The notes below the pieces were generated by a model. The model did no database searches and had not been told where the DNA came from. It worked only from the letters and a program-made list of their open reading frames with translations. A DNA stretch of 64,000 nucleotides, taken from positions 38,417,457 through 38,481,456 of the forward strand of contig OX457052.1 in NCBI GenBank assembly GCA_949752735.1, read 5' to 3'. The stretch is from Lumbricus terrestris. Taxonomy: Eukaryota > Annelida > Clitellata > Crassiclitellata > Lumbricidae. Each line of letters starts with the position of its first letter. Position 1 is the first letter of the stretch. Shown piece after piece: positions 45,201 through 57,136 of this stretch. The translations under genes and the position numbers were made by a program.

Positions 45201-48200
45201 CTACCGTCGCACGGTATCCTCGGACGCTACCATCTTACCCTAGAACGTTACCTCACGAAGGACGATTTAGCCCTGCATTCGTCAGATTGCATTGATAAAA
45301 AATTAATGAGTAACCTGTGGTAAATGTAATCGCAAATTTATATAGCGGCTGTGTTATGGCTTCGACCCTGAGGGTGATATCCTTCACCACCGCTACTCCA
45401 CGTTTATATTGCGACCGAGCAACCCGCAGTAAAGATCCGAGAAATTAATCTCTGACCGACCGGGAATCGAACCCGGGTCGCCGGCGCGCCGAGCGGGCTA
45501 CCAACCCACTCGGCCACCGAGGATCTCTGTAGAACGTGGTATAAGCTTTGCATGACTACATGTACGACATGGTCAAATGTAACTAATGTAATAACTCTTA
45601 ACGCTGAACATTCATCCAGCTTCCATTTCATAAACATTATTTTCGTCAATCCAGTTTCTATATTTCTTAAGCATTATTTTCATCAATCCAACTCCTATTT
45701 TTTATCAATGAAAGAACCTTCATCCAGCTTCCATTTATTAAGCATCATTTTCGTCAATACAGCTTCTATTTCACATGTAAAAGAACCTTCATCCAGCTTC
45801 CATTATTTTCATAATCGTTCTTTTCTTACTGACCTGTTAAAATACTTATTTTAATCATTTCGTTTCAATCCAGTGGGCCTCAATAATTATTGCTCGTCGC
45901 CTTATTAGCACACTCTTTATTTACCCTCTTCGGTTCCCTTTGGTCTTTTAAAACTTGCGTCCTTTCACCGCCTTTTCATTGTATTCGTTTGCACCCCTTT
46001 GATTGCGCTCTTTTGATCACTATTACAATATTTTGTCTTTTCGCCATATTGATCGTGCGATCTAAAAAAATGCGCTCTCTTGATTCTTGCCCATTGATTG
46101 CGCCCTTTTGAAATTCGCCCTGTTGATAGGATACCTTGAACATTGACAACTCCCAGGTCACCCTTTTGGCATTGTTCGATGTGAGCGCAGCTTTCGACAC
46201 AGTTGACCGTGATATCCTTTTAACTAAAATTTCTATCTCTTTTGGCATCTCAGGAAATTTTCTCAACTGGCTTACTTCCTACCTTCAGGACCGTTCTTAC
46301 AATGTCGCTTGTGGGGCTACTAGATCATCATGGGCACCTGCCCCTTTTGGACTGCCCCAAGGCTCTGTCCTAGGTCCCTTATTATATTTAATGTACACTG
46401 CAGACCTTGGACCACTCTCGCAAATTCAATCCTTAGTCAATCGTATGCTGATTACTGAAACGCTCACCGGCCCGCTCGTCCGCAACACGGTGCCTTGACT
46501 CGCTCTCCGACCCGCCGATCATTTCCTCCACTCGCATTTGTGCCATCGGAGAAGAATGTCTCAGCAAAGAGGCCTGGAACATGGAGTACAACTCTGAAGC
46601 GTCGGATCCCGACTCTGCCTCGCTCGCGGTCACCTTGGGGGTAACATCCCGAGTGCCAGGATGGCCAATCCTCGACTACAGACCAGCATCGTACAACTGT
46701 AGGGGGCTTAAAAATTAGCTACAGGATACACACTTCCTTATCTAAATTAACTTATGACCTATGGAACCGGGACACGCTGCGTAAACTACTGGGAGCGGTT
46801 AGGGCAGCTAGGTTTAACCCTGAACCATGCGCTTGCGAATTCCTCGTCTGCTTCGAGGGAAGACGCTGGACCGGCGAGGAAGAGCTTGTCGAGCCTCTAC
46901 CGTCCAAATCACTCACGATACTCTCACAATGACGTAATACAAGGGAAAATACACGGGCGACGGCCAATGAAACGCTTTCCGAAGCCCTTCCCACAACACA
47001 GGTAACTCACTCACACGTACACAAGATAGAACTCGGCGTGACGTTCAATCTGACACCAACTTTGTAAAGATCGGTCCACAAATAACAAAGTTACACTCTC
47101 TTGACCGATGGATCGGCCGGTCTTCCGTGGACTTCAACCAACACACGTATTATGAGCCGGTATGGCCAAGCGATGCTCCACGACCCTTCTACTCGGTCGA
47201 CGCGAAGACCAATAGGTGAAAGTAAAGATACTCGAAAGAGCCAAGTTTACAATTGCATACAATCGCAGACGTATGGAGCTGCGGGTCTCCAACACAGACC
47301 TGTACGGAGCGGTCGCTCGCAGGCGCGGCGCCGCTTTGCCGTACGCTACTGGAAAAACGTGCGATAGGCAAAAGACCGGGAGAAACTCTTCACGAGCGCC
47401 TACCGTTGAAACTTTTACTGACTCTAGTTAACTCTCCACAGGTAAGTTACTCGCCTCTCCAAGACGAACAGTTTGACACCAAGTTTACGTAGATCGGACC
47501 AGGATTGACAAAGTTGTCCGGTAAACTTCGACCTCCGTAGGCCGGTCGCTCGGTAGCACGATAGCAGGCCGCGATGAGCTTTGCGAACCTCCACCGATTT
47601 ACTGAGAGCTCCAGATACCAACACTCACTGTAGTTACGTTCGCACAGACCAGACGAACAATTTGACACCAAGATGGAGTCGATCGGATCACAGCTGAAGG
47701 AGATGCCCGTAGAGCGAAGGCCCGTTGCGCGGCGGTCGCGGACAAAACTTCAATGGGAAAGACGCTGGCGTCGGCAGACAAGCGTTGGCGGCCGGTCTAC
47801 CGTTGCTGGCCTTTATTGCACTAGGCGAAAACCGGGGAAACCGCGTTTGCGCGTTTCTACCGTCTAAACCGTAACTGTCACTGACTAACTCTTCACAGGT
47901 AAAATATCACTCTCTATGAGACGAACAATCTGACACCAAGATTGAACGAATCGGATCAGAACTGACAAAGTTTCTCGGAGACCGGGTGGCTGTTTCCCGG
48001 CCGCTCGGCGCTTGCGTTGCTGGTCTTTGCCGAACTAGGCGGAGACCGGAATGAACTCTTGGCGAGCTTATACCGTCGGAACCGTAACTGTTACTGACAA
48101 ACTCTCCCCGAGATGAAATACTCCACTCAATGAGACGAACAATCTGACACCAAGATTGGACGAATCGGACGACAGATGGCAAAGCTCTCCCTTTGGCGCC

Positions 48201-51200
48201 GGGTCGTTGCGGCAACACGCGAAAGACCGGGGAACCAAGTTTCGTGTCGGCTAAGTTTTGCTTCCGCTAGACTATACCGCCGAAACTGTAACAGAGGCTG
48301 ACAAACTCTCAACAGGAAAAGTCTTCTACTCGTCAAGATGTACGAGATTGTCGCTTAGGTCGAAACGATCGGACCACAGGATACAAAGTTGTTCACGCTG
48401 ACACTTTCGTTGCCGGCCGGTCTCTTCGGCGGCGCCGATGAAATCACAAATATGTCTCTAACTCCCGAACGCGGCGAGCTAGACCAGTTCTTTTGACACT
48501 TTCACGGGCAAATCATATGCGCCGCACAATCTGATGCACCTTTCAGATCGCTCAGATAAAATTTCACCGAGTAGGACACTTGCCGACACTAGGACTCGAA
48601 GTCGATGGTTCTGCAGAGGCTGCACCGACCTCTCACCGAAGAGTCAAGAAGGCACACTTCGCCCTCAAATTCAACCAGTAACTGTAATTACGCGTCGACC
48701 AAGGATTTGCCTTGGCCGGCCACGTTCAGGTACACTACGCTTGACAGAATTAAGGGAGCTGCGCCCTTACTTATGTCTCGCCTCTACCCGGCTGCTTACG
48801 GGTAAATCTTATCTTTAACTCTCACTGGCGTATTCGACCTCACCGGGTCTTAGCGATCAGCCAAGGGAAAGAAGGCACGATGGACGTTGCACCCTCAAAC
48901 CGATGAGCAGACCGGCGCGCACAAGTAACTGAAGTTCACACTCGAACAGGAAAGACGAAAGATTCACTGACGAGGCCTTACCGCTTATCTACGGTTGCGC
49001 GCTCGTCGTGGCCGGTCGTGCGGGTTAACCGACGCGGGCCGCCGAGGTAACGATTGACGATCACTTTTTATTCAGATGCGGTAACACTGCTTTCTTTAAC
49101 GCTGCAAGCACTCAGCGGGTCGGATCTGACAAACGTTAACCAAGGCACTGAGTGCCAGGAGACATTCACAAGTCAATCGGGACGAGCCACCACCAACTTT
49201 CCCTGACGCGGTCGTAGCGCGGCGATGCCCAGTCGGCCGACGCTAGATCGTTAATACACGTAACGTACAACCTTCGCTGATGCGAATTCGATTCGGATAC
49301 AATATTTTGCCTTCAAATTCACCAGAAAACGCTTGGACGCCAACAAACCAACGTAGCAATGTCAATTCAACGTGCCAGGGCTGCGTAGAGATCAATGAGA
49401 AGAACAGAGTTGAAACTCATTGACCATGGAGTAATCGCCATTACTCCACATATATAGCAGAGCACCGTGTGGCAGGCTATATTCCACCGGAATATCACTG
49501 TTTAAACGCGATTTTTCAGCATGTGAAAAATCTTGGATAATTCGCCAAAAATCCATTTCTCATCCGATCTTCACGATCTTTGTCTCTATCGCTGCCCGAT
49601 CGATTTCTCCATAACCTACGCCTTAATTTAAAAATTATCGGGCCAGGCCAAAATTTATTATCGAATTAAAACTAAACCTATCTATAGGGTTTAAGCGAAA
49701 ATTGGGCTAGTTTACGCGTATAACTATTGCTATTACACTCGCCTGCTTCCAGCTTAGTTCTGCAGACATGAAACTGTCGGTCGCGTTCTTATTACGCATA
49801 TTCCCGTAGCGCATTTCCGCCACATACATTAAACCTAACGGTCAGGCCTAAAAATTCCTATCAGGGAAATTACGCCTTACCTAAAATGAAGCTAACTACA
49901 CGGTTGGGCTGCTTTAGGAGCGTCACCGTGGCTCCTGCCTGTCTCCAGCTCAGTTTGACAAGGCAGCCGGTCGGAGTTTCTCGTAACGAACACTGTCTTG
50001 TGGCTGAAACGCCACATTACCTCCAGGCATATGTTCACTGCCCAGCATCTGCCGCTACTCGGTTCGAGAAATTTGTAGGGCTATGGAAACCCTGGAAGCC
50101 TGGATGTCTTCTAACTGTTTGCGACTGAACCCTACCAAGACGCAATATATCTGGTTTGGGACGCGCCAACAACTGGCAAAAATCGACATGAAAGCCTTAT
50201 TAGCATTAGAGTTTCCTCTGATTACTTTCTCACCTTTTGTTCGGGACCTTGGTATTATTTTAGACCAAGAGCTAACTTTCACTCGGCATATAAACCTGCT
50301 ATGCCGAAGCTGTTACTACCAGTTACGTCAGCTTAAGGTGGTCTCCCACTCTCTGTCTTTTAGTGCTGCCTCTACTCTTGTTCACTCTTTCGTAGTTTCC
50401 CGCCTTGACTATTGCAGCATCCTCTATCATGGACTACCGGCTGACCGGATTAGTTGCCTGGAACGGGTCATCCGCTCTGCGGCGCGACTCCATATCCCAA
50501 AATATGACCATGTATCATCCTATATGCGGGATATCTTACACTGGCTCTCTTTTCCACAGCGGATTGCATACAGGGTCTGTGCGCTGGTTAGGCGGTGCAT
50601 TGAAGGACTAGCTACACTGTATCTTCGAGAACTCTGTTGTTCCACCTTGGGAGTTCAGCGTCGATCCACGCTTCGATCGGCGAACCACGCTGAGCTTCTG
50701 GTTCCCCGCTCACGGACTGCTATCCGGCAGCGTCGTTCATTCTCTGTTGCAGGTCCTACAGCAGCTTGGAATGGTCTCCCTGTTACACTGCACTTAATTC
50801 CCAGGGGTCTCTCCGGTCTGTTCCTTAAGAACCTAAAAACTGTTTTATTTAGCCGTGGTTGGGTCGGGAGCGCTTCGGAGTAGCCTACCTTGAAGAGGCG
50901 CTATATAAATTTCTGAAATAAATAAAATAAATAAATAAATTGATGTGAATGATAATGGATAGGAAAACTTGCGGGAATGTAGAACTTGCAGTTGCTCGAA
51001 TACATTTCAGGGGCTGCTGAATTATTAGCTATTTTTGAACGCTTAACACGGTAATGCTAGCTATGGATTGGTCTCGGATTTAGCAATAGTGAAGATCACG
51101 CTGCTTTCATTAGCCTACTTCTCGTTGGCTTGTTAATCAAAACAAGGATTTGCGTTTTAGTGTCGGATCCGCCTAAGCTGTGCTTCGAGTACATGAAGCT

Positions 51201-51408
51201 GAAGATCTGTCTAGAGTTCCACGGCATCAAAGTTGAGCCGAAAACCTTCACCGCATGCGTCAGAATTTCTCTATACCTCTGGGTGAAAAGATTAATCAGT
51301 TATGACTTCGGCTGCTTCACAATTAACATTCCCCCATCTGCCGCCGGGGGTCTCCTGCCTCTCAGGACCACGCCTAAGCCAAAGCCAAAGTCCAAGACCA
51401 AGGGATAA
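42093..51408 (+). CDS. DUF4773-like secreted protein, gene 3 (four coding exons)
   Basis: Coding exons 42093-42237, 43519-43674, 44955-45047 and 51161-51408 give 642 nt, 213 residues, all in phase. Signal peptide MALAKLLGWVLMAACFITLGVA, a short acidic/Pro linker, LLIAIAALTE helix, CNCTGLTCKCC motif, CLLFTYIPAN strand, and a C-terminal Cys region (CLEFHGIKV, ACVRISLYL, FGCFTINIP) with a Lys/Pro-rich basic tail unlike the acidic tail of gene 2. Exon 2 lacks a GT donor at the paralogous place; a GC donor (GCAAGT, 43675) restores phase. Intron 3 is about 6.1 kb owing to LINE and unknown insertions. Expression remains to be shown. Confidence 0.7.
42362..42460. repeat. GAA/GGA microsatellite in intron 1 of gene 3
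   Basis: About 100 bp of AAG/AGG units. The poly-Ser frame on the minus strand is an artefact. Confidence 0.95.
42473..42541 (+). repeat. Upstream duplicate of the exon 2 acceptor region (decoy acceptor)
   Basis: Near-identical to 43450-43518, including the pyrimidine tract and TTTTTTAG. The sequence after the decoy AG (42540) does not continue as exon 2. The 0.9 kb between the copies is absent from gene 2. Confidence 0.75.
42542..43449. other. Insertion of unknown origin between duplicated acceptor regions
   Basis: No family recognised. The small frames on both strands look random. It contains the perfect palindrome at 43303-43415. Confidence 0.4.
43303..43415. repeat. Perfect palindrome, 56-bp arms, 1-nt centre
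   Basis: Every position from 43303 to 43358 pairs with 43415 to 43360 around A43359. It can extrude a long cruciform. Confidence 0.97.
43519..43674 (+). CDS. Gene 3 coding exon 2 (GC donor)
   Basis: Acceptor TTTTTTAG (ends 43518). Encodes LKNLLIAIAALTE and CNCTGLTCKCC. The reading frame runs on to a stop at about 43725, but GCAAGT at 43675-43680 fits the GC-AG intron consensus and gives the phase needed by exon 3. Confidence 0.65.
44955..45047 (+). CDS. Gene 3 coding exon 3
   Basis: 93 nt between CTAG (ends 44954) and donor GTTGGT (45048). Encodes CLLFTYIPANES to YRKTFLG. Same length and phase as the paralogues. Confidence 0.75.
45325..45530 (-). mobile_element. tRNA-derived SINE, second family
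   Basis: Minus-strand head at 45525-45455 with A-box-like TGGCCGAGTGGGTT and B-box GGTTCGATTCC, then a short body and a GCGCTATATAAATTTGCGATT 3' end. A mature tRNA is unlikely because the 3' half does not pair into an acceptor stem. Confidence 0.7.
45606..45830. repeat. Minisatellite, units of about 60-70 bp
   Basis: Three to four imperfect copies of a unit containing TTCATCCAGCTTCCATTT, ATTTTCGTCAAT and CAGCTTCTATTT. Followed at 45950-46125 by irregular repeats of a TTGATTGCGCCCTTTTGA-like motif. Confidence 0.75.
46130..46455 (+). pseudogene. LINE reverse transcriptase, 5' part (interrupted)
   Basis: Frame with LFDVSAAFDTVDRDIL (RT motif A), GISGNFLNWLTSYLQDR and LPQGSVLGPLLYLMYTADL. It stops at the TTAC target site within the YAD. 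box and continues at 50021. 5'-truncated near 46130. Confidence 0.8.
46456..50016. mobile_element. 3.56-kb GC-rich insertion of unknown class with degenerate tandem repeats
   Basis: Flanked by TTAC (46452-46455 and 50017-50020; ATTAC if the ends are drawn one base in). Starts TG, ends CA. From about 46890 to 48560 roughly seven imperfect units of about 210 bp carry CTCTCCACAGGTAA, GACGAACAATCTGACACC and GATCGGA...TGACAAAGTT. The last 450 bp hold two copies of a diverged 160-bp block. No protein of any element class, no long terminal repeats and no terminal inverted repeats were found. Confidence 0.65.
50021..50942 (+). pseudogene. LINE reverse transcriptase, 3' part
   Basis: Continues the LINE from LQAYVHC through LEAWMSSNCLRLNPTKTQYIWFG, the thumb, and the post-RT tail (YDHVSSYMRDILHWL, SVAGPTAAWNGLP). 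Ends with GCGCTATATAAATTTC and an AATAAA repeat tail. The catalytic box at the junction reads Tyr-Ala-Asp-Tyr, not YADD, so the copy was probably dead. The frame near 50060-50090 is shifted by one base. Confidence 0.82.
51161..51408 (+). CDS. Gene 3 terminal coding exon 4
   Basis: Acceptor GTTTTAG (ends 51160), TAA at 51406-51408. Encodes SDPPKLCF, ICLEFHGIKV, ACVRISLYL, DFGCFTINIPP and a basic PKPKPKSKTKG tail. 248 nt, nine longer than genes 1 and 2. Confidence 0.78.
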
Positions 51409-51630
51409 CTGGTAGACATCGACAATGCATTCGAAATGAATCCTGTCAGGCCTGCATAAACCAAGAACATTCCCATGAAAATGAAGATGATCTATTATTT
51501 AATGGTAAAACGGTATTCCGCTGAATTCAAAGACTTCTGTCTAGATGTGCTCTGGATGTGTCTTTTATTAAATCAGATCGTGCTTCAGATCTTGTTTGAT
51601 CAACTGACTTGATATGGCCATTCACGTTCG

Positions 51631-51636
51631 AATAAA
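51631..51636 (+). promoter_or_regulatory. Polyadenylation signal AATAAA, gene 3
   Basis: 223 nt after the stop, in the block shared with 2161 and 17190. Confidence 0.6.
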
Positions 51637-51739
51637 AAAGATACACGATGTGCAACAGCGGTGTCAATTTGTGGCTGAAAGTATTGTATTGTATTTTTGG
51701 CATAATGTTGTATTGTATATGGGGATTTGTCACGCATCT

Positions 51740-53760
51740 TACAGTGCTAGCTATTCAGAGGCGCTATCAGCGTGACATCCCCGATGAAATAAAAAAGACT
51801 TCAAGCAGCGAAGAGCCGAAGATGACGCTCCAATAAGATCTATAATATTACGGATAGCGTGTGTGAGGTCATTCCACATAGAAGGACCTACATAGGTATT
51901 TAGGAGTTTGTCCATTTTGAGTTCTTGACACAAGGAGCAGTAGGGGAGAACAGGCACCCTTGATCCCGATGCACCCTTGATCCTTTGACGTTTTCTCTGG
52001 AATTACTTACTTACTTGACTGTGGCAGGGCACCAGACTATGTATAATAATGATCATTTGCATGTGGCTGCGTTTTGGGCTTTCATTATTTCTTTGTTTAC
52101 CTTCTATAGCTGTCACATGATTTCATAGCCGAAAATTGTAGTTTTTCGTTCATCTAACGAACCTCATAAAATGGAACTTACTTCAAAGCTCATCATCTGC
52201 GTTACATATATTGGGACAGAAAATAGTATTCTTACCATACAGATATATTTTTGGCGATATATTTGAAGCGATGATAAAGTTTTAATATTTTTTGTGGAAA
52301 GACTATGGTGATGCACCCTTGATCCTAGCATGCATGTGCACCCATGATCCCCAGGTTAATGGTGCGCACGTGACGAATTATGAATACAAAGATAACCTAA
52401 TTAATCTTTGCGTGCACCATAAGCTTCATTTCTCGAAAATAAATCATTATATCGCATATGAATTTGTTATAAACAATTTGCAATTTATTGTAGGCAGTGT
52501 TCATATATATTTACGGGTCAATCTTTCCTAAGCTCTGTGGAGGACCATGATCTACAGCATAGCCATAGGATCACAGTTGACTGCAAACAGTAATTTTAAT
52601 CTGTCTGCCCATGAGCTTGTTGACTTAATGAAGCAATATTTTTTCAATTATAGGAAATTTTAAAATAACACATTACAAAGAGTCAGGATCATGAAAGATT
52701 CTAAACAACCCCATTTTTGCACCCTATGGGTGATTTTTTCCTGATGGAGCTAAAGAATAGAGACTCGTGTCATATTTTAAATTATTAGGCCCCTACATGT
52801 ATTTACGCCTTTCTGTTCAATGCAAAACTGCATAAAGTTTGACTAAATTGCTATTTTAGCAAATTATCCTAAATCAGGTTTTTATTCACATTGCCATGTA
52901 TAGGCCAATTTTAAGTTTGCCTAATTCATTAAAAAATTGTATAAAGTTTAACCCAAAAGCTAGAGTTAATGCAAGATTTGTGTTCTGATTGTCAATTCTA
53001 CCCTCACTTTTGTTATTTTCATTAAAATAGCCTGTTTTATAGTATGTTTCAACATAGCAGATCAAGGGTTCCTACATAGGATCAAGGGTGCCAATATAGG
53101 GGATCAAGGGTGCCAACCTGTGGGCACCCTTGATCTCTTTTGGGTACCTCGACTAAATCTGTAATATCTTTTGTCAATGAAATTTATTTAGATGATTAAA
53201 TATCTTGGATGATGCGCAACATAATTCTCTGTCAAATGATACCTTAAAATATTTACAAAAGCTTATATATTCACTTAAATTCAGAAAAATCTAAAAAGAG
53301 GATCAAGGGTGCCTGTTCTCCCCTACCTTGCTTTGGTAACAGGAGGTCAGTGTAGAACATAAGCCATGTGGGTAGAAATGTGGGAGTAGCTTTGGAGGCT
53401 AGCAATGAACCTGACTGCCGAGTTCATAATAATTGACTGAAGTGAGGATAGACGCACATCGGGAAGCCCAGCAAACAGTGAGTTTCAGTAATTGATGAAT
53501 CAGTCGATGCTAAAAAAAATGCACGAACAGTGGTTGAAAAGACCGAAGAGGAAGCAGGTCTTCTGTTGACTCTCAGATACTTCAGATGATAGCCTACAGC
53601 AACAAGCGCGTATCAACTGCAAGAGGTGCTCGGATAACAAAGGGGTGCTATCAGGGGTGACACCCAAATAACTAACACTGGATGAAATTGTGAAGTCAGG
53701 AACATTGAGGTCAGGGTGGAGGTAAACTTTAATGAGCTATTGTTTAGCACTAAAAGCGTT
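51740..53760 (-). pseudogene. CR1-like LINE C-terminal region, split by a DNA transposon
   Basis: Minus-strand fragments at 53760-53326 (SYLGVTPDSTP, LFAGLPDVRLSSLQSIMNSAVRF, SHISTHMAYVLHW in shifting frames) continue at 51940-51751 (LCQELKMDKLLNTYVGPSMWNDL). The TA-flanked element 51943-53323 sits between. The 3' end is shared with the flanks of genes 1 and 2. Confidence 0.7.
51943..53323. mobile_element. TA-flanked non-autonomous DNA transposon (GGGGAGAACAGG ends)
   Basis: 1,381 bp, terminal inverted repeats GGGGAGAACAGGCACCCTTG, TA duplication at 51941-51942 and 53324-53325. The motif GATCAAGGGTGCC recurs several times inside, mostly near the right end (53060-53145). The 79-codon frame at 52292 is not recognised. 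Confidence 0.88.
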
Positions 53761-54818
53761 TAGTGCAATATAAGTTGCTCGTTACTTACAATGTTTCCTG
53801 CCAATCCACATTCTCCTAAATAATCGGGTAAACAAGCCCGTTGTACTGCAGTGAATAACTAAAAAAAGTGGTGTCCAAATCCTACAAATCATTAAGCTAA
53901 GGCGCGGTTGAATACGTACTAGTCACGGCTATTATACCGGCGTCTCTAACGTTCTGATAACATTTATATGTGAGGACAGAACATTTAAAGCAGTCATTCA
54001 TCGTCGATCCGGTAGCGCAATGGATAACACGCTGATGTAAATTTATGTCATGCTACCGATAACTTAAAAAAATCAAAAATTGGACGTAGAGCCTTATAAG
54101 TTATAATTCTAAACCCGGCCTGAACTATCGAAACAATTTAGAACTTTCCGTTAGCACAACTTCCAGTATCACAAGAATTCACACTCATCAATTTTGACTT
54201 ACATGCAAAAACAAATCTATATCTCTAATCCGCCTTTCACTTAGAAGTAGACCTATTATTAATTCCTCAGTCCATCTCCCATTTGTCAAGTTTTGTTTCA
54301 TCAGACCATTGTCTGTGTCAACAAGAGTTTGTTCCTCAATTCAAATTAATCAATACAGCAACTTGTTCATCAAACCCACTTCTCGGGTTATATTTGGGAA
54401 GAAAGATTGCGTAGGTAAGGTCACTAAGGTGGACCTCAAACAAGAATGCCGCTTCAAACGAGAGCTGCAATCCAATAGGAGATACGTTGGACGACAGACA
54501 ATCACAACGCAATCGTAATCTACAAATTTCTAGAGCGCCACTCGAAAGTCAATCGCTGGGCACCAGCTTATTCACGAGTCGCTGTGTAAAGTCAGAAGGG
54601 TTGCTGAAAAGAGTAGTGCCATGGTGGTCGTAGGCTCGTAGTCCTGTCGTAGTCAACCACTGCAACACATAGAAATACGGCCCGATATATTATGGATTTT
54701 AGCCATGGGTTACAAAAGCGCTTCAGCAGCTTGTAAACACCGATTGCATTTCCTCTCATTTCAAACGTTTGATGCACATAGAATGTCATTATTTTGGTCG
54801 ACCCAGACCACCATGGAC
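53761..54818. other. Intergenic stretch with SINE and LINE scraps
   Basis: A truncated SINE head (GATCCGGTAGCGCAATGG, about 54005-54040). A reverse LINE tail (GAGCGCCACTCGAAAG, about 54530-54700). Otherwise nothing supported. Confidence 0.45.
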
Positions 54819-54820
54819 TA

Positions 54821-55621
54821 GGGGAGAGCGGGGCATAACGGGATACTTAAGGCATTTTGAAGTTTACACCATATAAATAATAAGAAATCAGTGCTTTTTT
54901 GTACCCACATTATGCAGGCATATATAACGTACGACATAGACTAGAATAATTTACTTAAGCATCAACTACACAGGAGATACAATTTTTTTACCAACAGCCC
55001 CGGAAATCCCGTTATGCCCCACCACCTGAGGTAAAATGGGATACCTATCCCATTATGTCCCATAACATGCAAAATTCTATGCTCTCAAAAAAAGTGCCAC
55101 TTATTTTTATTATTGCTCATTTTATAATGCTAACAATGATTAAGACGTGAGGGGGTACACAGAACCCATGAAATATTAAAATATGAGAAATACGGGGAAA
55201 ATAGCTGTAGAAGCATGAAATGGGGCAAAATGGGATATCTGTATCCCATTATGCCCCAATATACCACAATTGTAAACCCGCCATTTTGACACAAAATACT
55301 GAACTTGTACAAATTTTCATATGGAAATATACGACTTTATATATTACCCTACACGTGGATGGTTTAAGCTAAATTTAATATAGCTCCACCGTTTTTAGAC
55401 AATTTTTGAATTATGAACGTACCTTATATCGGAGAGCGTAAAAATGAACTTTTCATCATAAAAATTGCAACACGCTTCGTAATCGAAAATGCTTTCGTCC
55501 TTCACCTTCAAAGATGCATTACTTCCGTTTGAATTTTTTTTCGTATTTTTAAAGTAAGTAAGATCGACAATAATGAAGTTTCCCGTTATGCCCCGCTATC
55601 CCATTATGCCCCGCTCTCCCC
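54821..55621. mobile_element. TA-flanked non-autonomous DNA transposon (GGGGAGAGCGGGGC ends)
   Basis: 801 bp, terminal inverted repeats GGGGAGAGCGGGGCATAACG, TA at 54819-54820 and 55622-55623. Multiple internal copies of a CCCATTATGCCCC-like motif. The empty site is visible at 17452-17466. Confidence 0.93.
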
Positions 55622-55623
55622 TA

Positions 55624-56305
55624 CTCTTACTTTTGACTCAGCGCTGCGCTCCTGAATAAGCCCGTGCCCCCGCTTGACTTTCGAGTGGCCCTTTAGAAAT
55701 TAGGAGATTACGATTACGATTGCGAACTAAAACTTCAACCGCTAGATTTTTTTCAACGACGCCGCCATACAACTTATTCACACTAAGTGAACTGCATAAT
55801 TATCTGAATCAGATCAGAACAAAATGTTAATGTCAACGAGAAATAAACATTAATTTGCAAGGCACGTGGCAATGTCCGCAACAATACATGCATACGTTCA
55901 TGCACAGATCTGTCTGTGGAATTCTATAGCGCCATTCGAGATGAGTAGACTACTCAGAGGCACTCCGTCCCAGGCCCGCCGAAAGAGTAACGGCTTGAGT
56001 AGTAGGCTTGTATTGAAACCGTCAGTGACCTCACAGGAGAGAATGGAGCAGGTCAGAGGGAAGACCATTCGAAAGCGAATGAACAACCGGTCAAGAAACT
56101 TGTAGGCATACATGAATACACAAAAACATCCACTTGCATACAAACATAGTCATGTTCATATAAATACATGCATAATTACCATGGCCTACATGCCAAGATC
56201 TAGGACTACCTATTTCGTTGTTATTGACATTGCATTGAGACTAACAACACGCTACAGAGCATGGTATTTCCCTCTGACTTAGAAGCCGAAAACGGAGGCT
56301 ACGTT
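55624..56305. other. LINE 3' UTR and duplicated 3' flank
   Basis: 55624-55745 is the LINE 3' UTR interrupted by the preceding transposon. 55746-56305 parallels 17590-18090 of the gene 2 flank. No gene. Confidence 0.6.
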
Positions 56306-57136
56306 CAGGGTTGCCAGGTCGTTGCGAAAAGCGCGAATTGGGCGACTTTTGAAAGTGCTAGCGACTGAAAATTTCGTCCTCGCGACCTCGCGATTTTTGG
56401 GCGACTTTTGAATTGTCTCGCGGTCGCACGGCGACGTTTTGAAATCTTATAAATTCACCGCTGGAGATTAAAATTACCATGACCAGTTGTGTGTGGCGTT
56501 GTGACGCCGTTGTCTACCCAATAATAAAGGCATTAATTCTCTAAGAAGCACGGACTAATTTACCGTAAGCACTAAATTGCTTGTCATCTAAATTTTTACG
56601 TCAATGTTTTCATCCTGTATCTTCCGACTGGCGCGTTTCTATTAAGCTCCAAGAAATTTGCCACCAACAATTGGCGGAAAATTTCATCTTTCATGCACGA
56701 GGTAGGCGGGTGCCTGGCCTATTTTGGAAAAGTACTAAGCTATAGATGGTATTTCTCTAACTCACGGTATGGGAAAGTGTGTGAAATACGTTAAATTATA
56801 CAACAAGAATTTGGAACGACTCCCAGTTTGCGAAGGTAGGTTCGATAACTCCCAATTCACTGCAATACATAGACCTGACCCTTATATACATGTAAGATTC
56901 ATTTATGATTCATTTACAAGCAAAAATACTGAATATGTAACACACTCCCGGAAAGACTCGTGGCACCATTAAATCATTAGTGACGTGTTTTTTTACGACA
57001 TGATGTTTGTCCAGTAATCCCTCCGACGAGGACACAGCGTTTTGTAATGCATGTAGTAAGCTCGATAATCTCGCGATTTTCGCGACTTTTTGTCGTGATT
57101 TCGCGACAAAGTTTTTTCCGAAATCTGGCAACCCTG
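56306..57136. mobile_element. hAT-type element
   Basis: 831 bp, termini CAGGGTTGCCAGG / CTGGCAACCCTG, duplication GCTACGTT / GTTACGTT (7 of 8). The empty site is at about 18082-18090. The small frame at 56769 (MGKCVKYVKLY...) could be a transposase N-terminus scrap. Confidence 0.88.

Noticed and set aside
45455..45525. Functional tRNA gene on the minus strand
   Set aside because: A and B boxes are present, but there is no matching acceptor stem and a SINE body follows.
47907..48336. Ser/Arg-rich minus frames in the orphan insertion
   Set aside because: They follow the 210-bp repeats in changing frames, without a stable start or family.
46456..50016. LTR retrotransposon interpretation of the orphan insertion
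   Set aside because: TG...CA ends and short duplication fit, but I found no two terminal repeats, primer-binding site or gag/pol frame; left as unknown.
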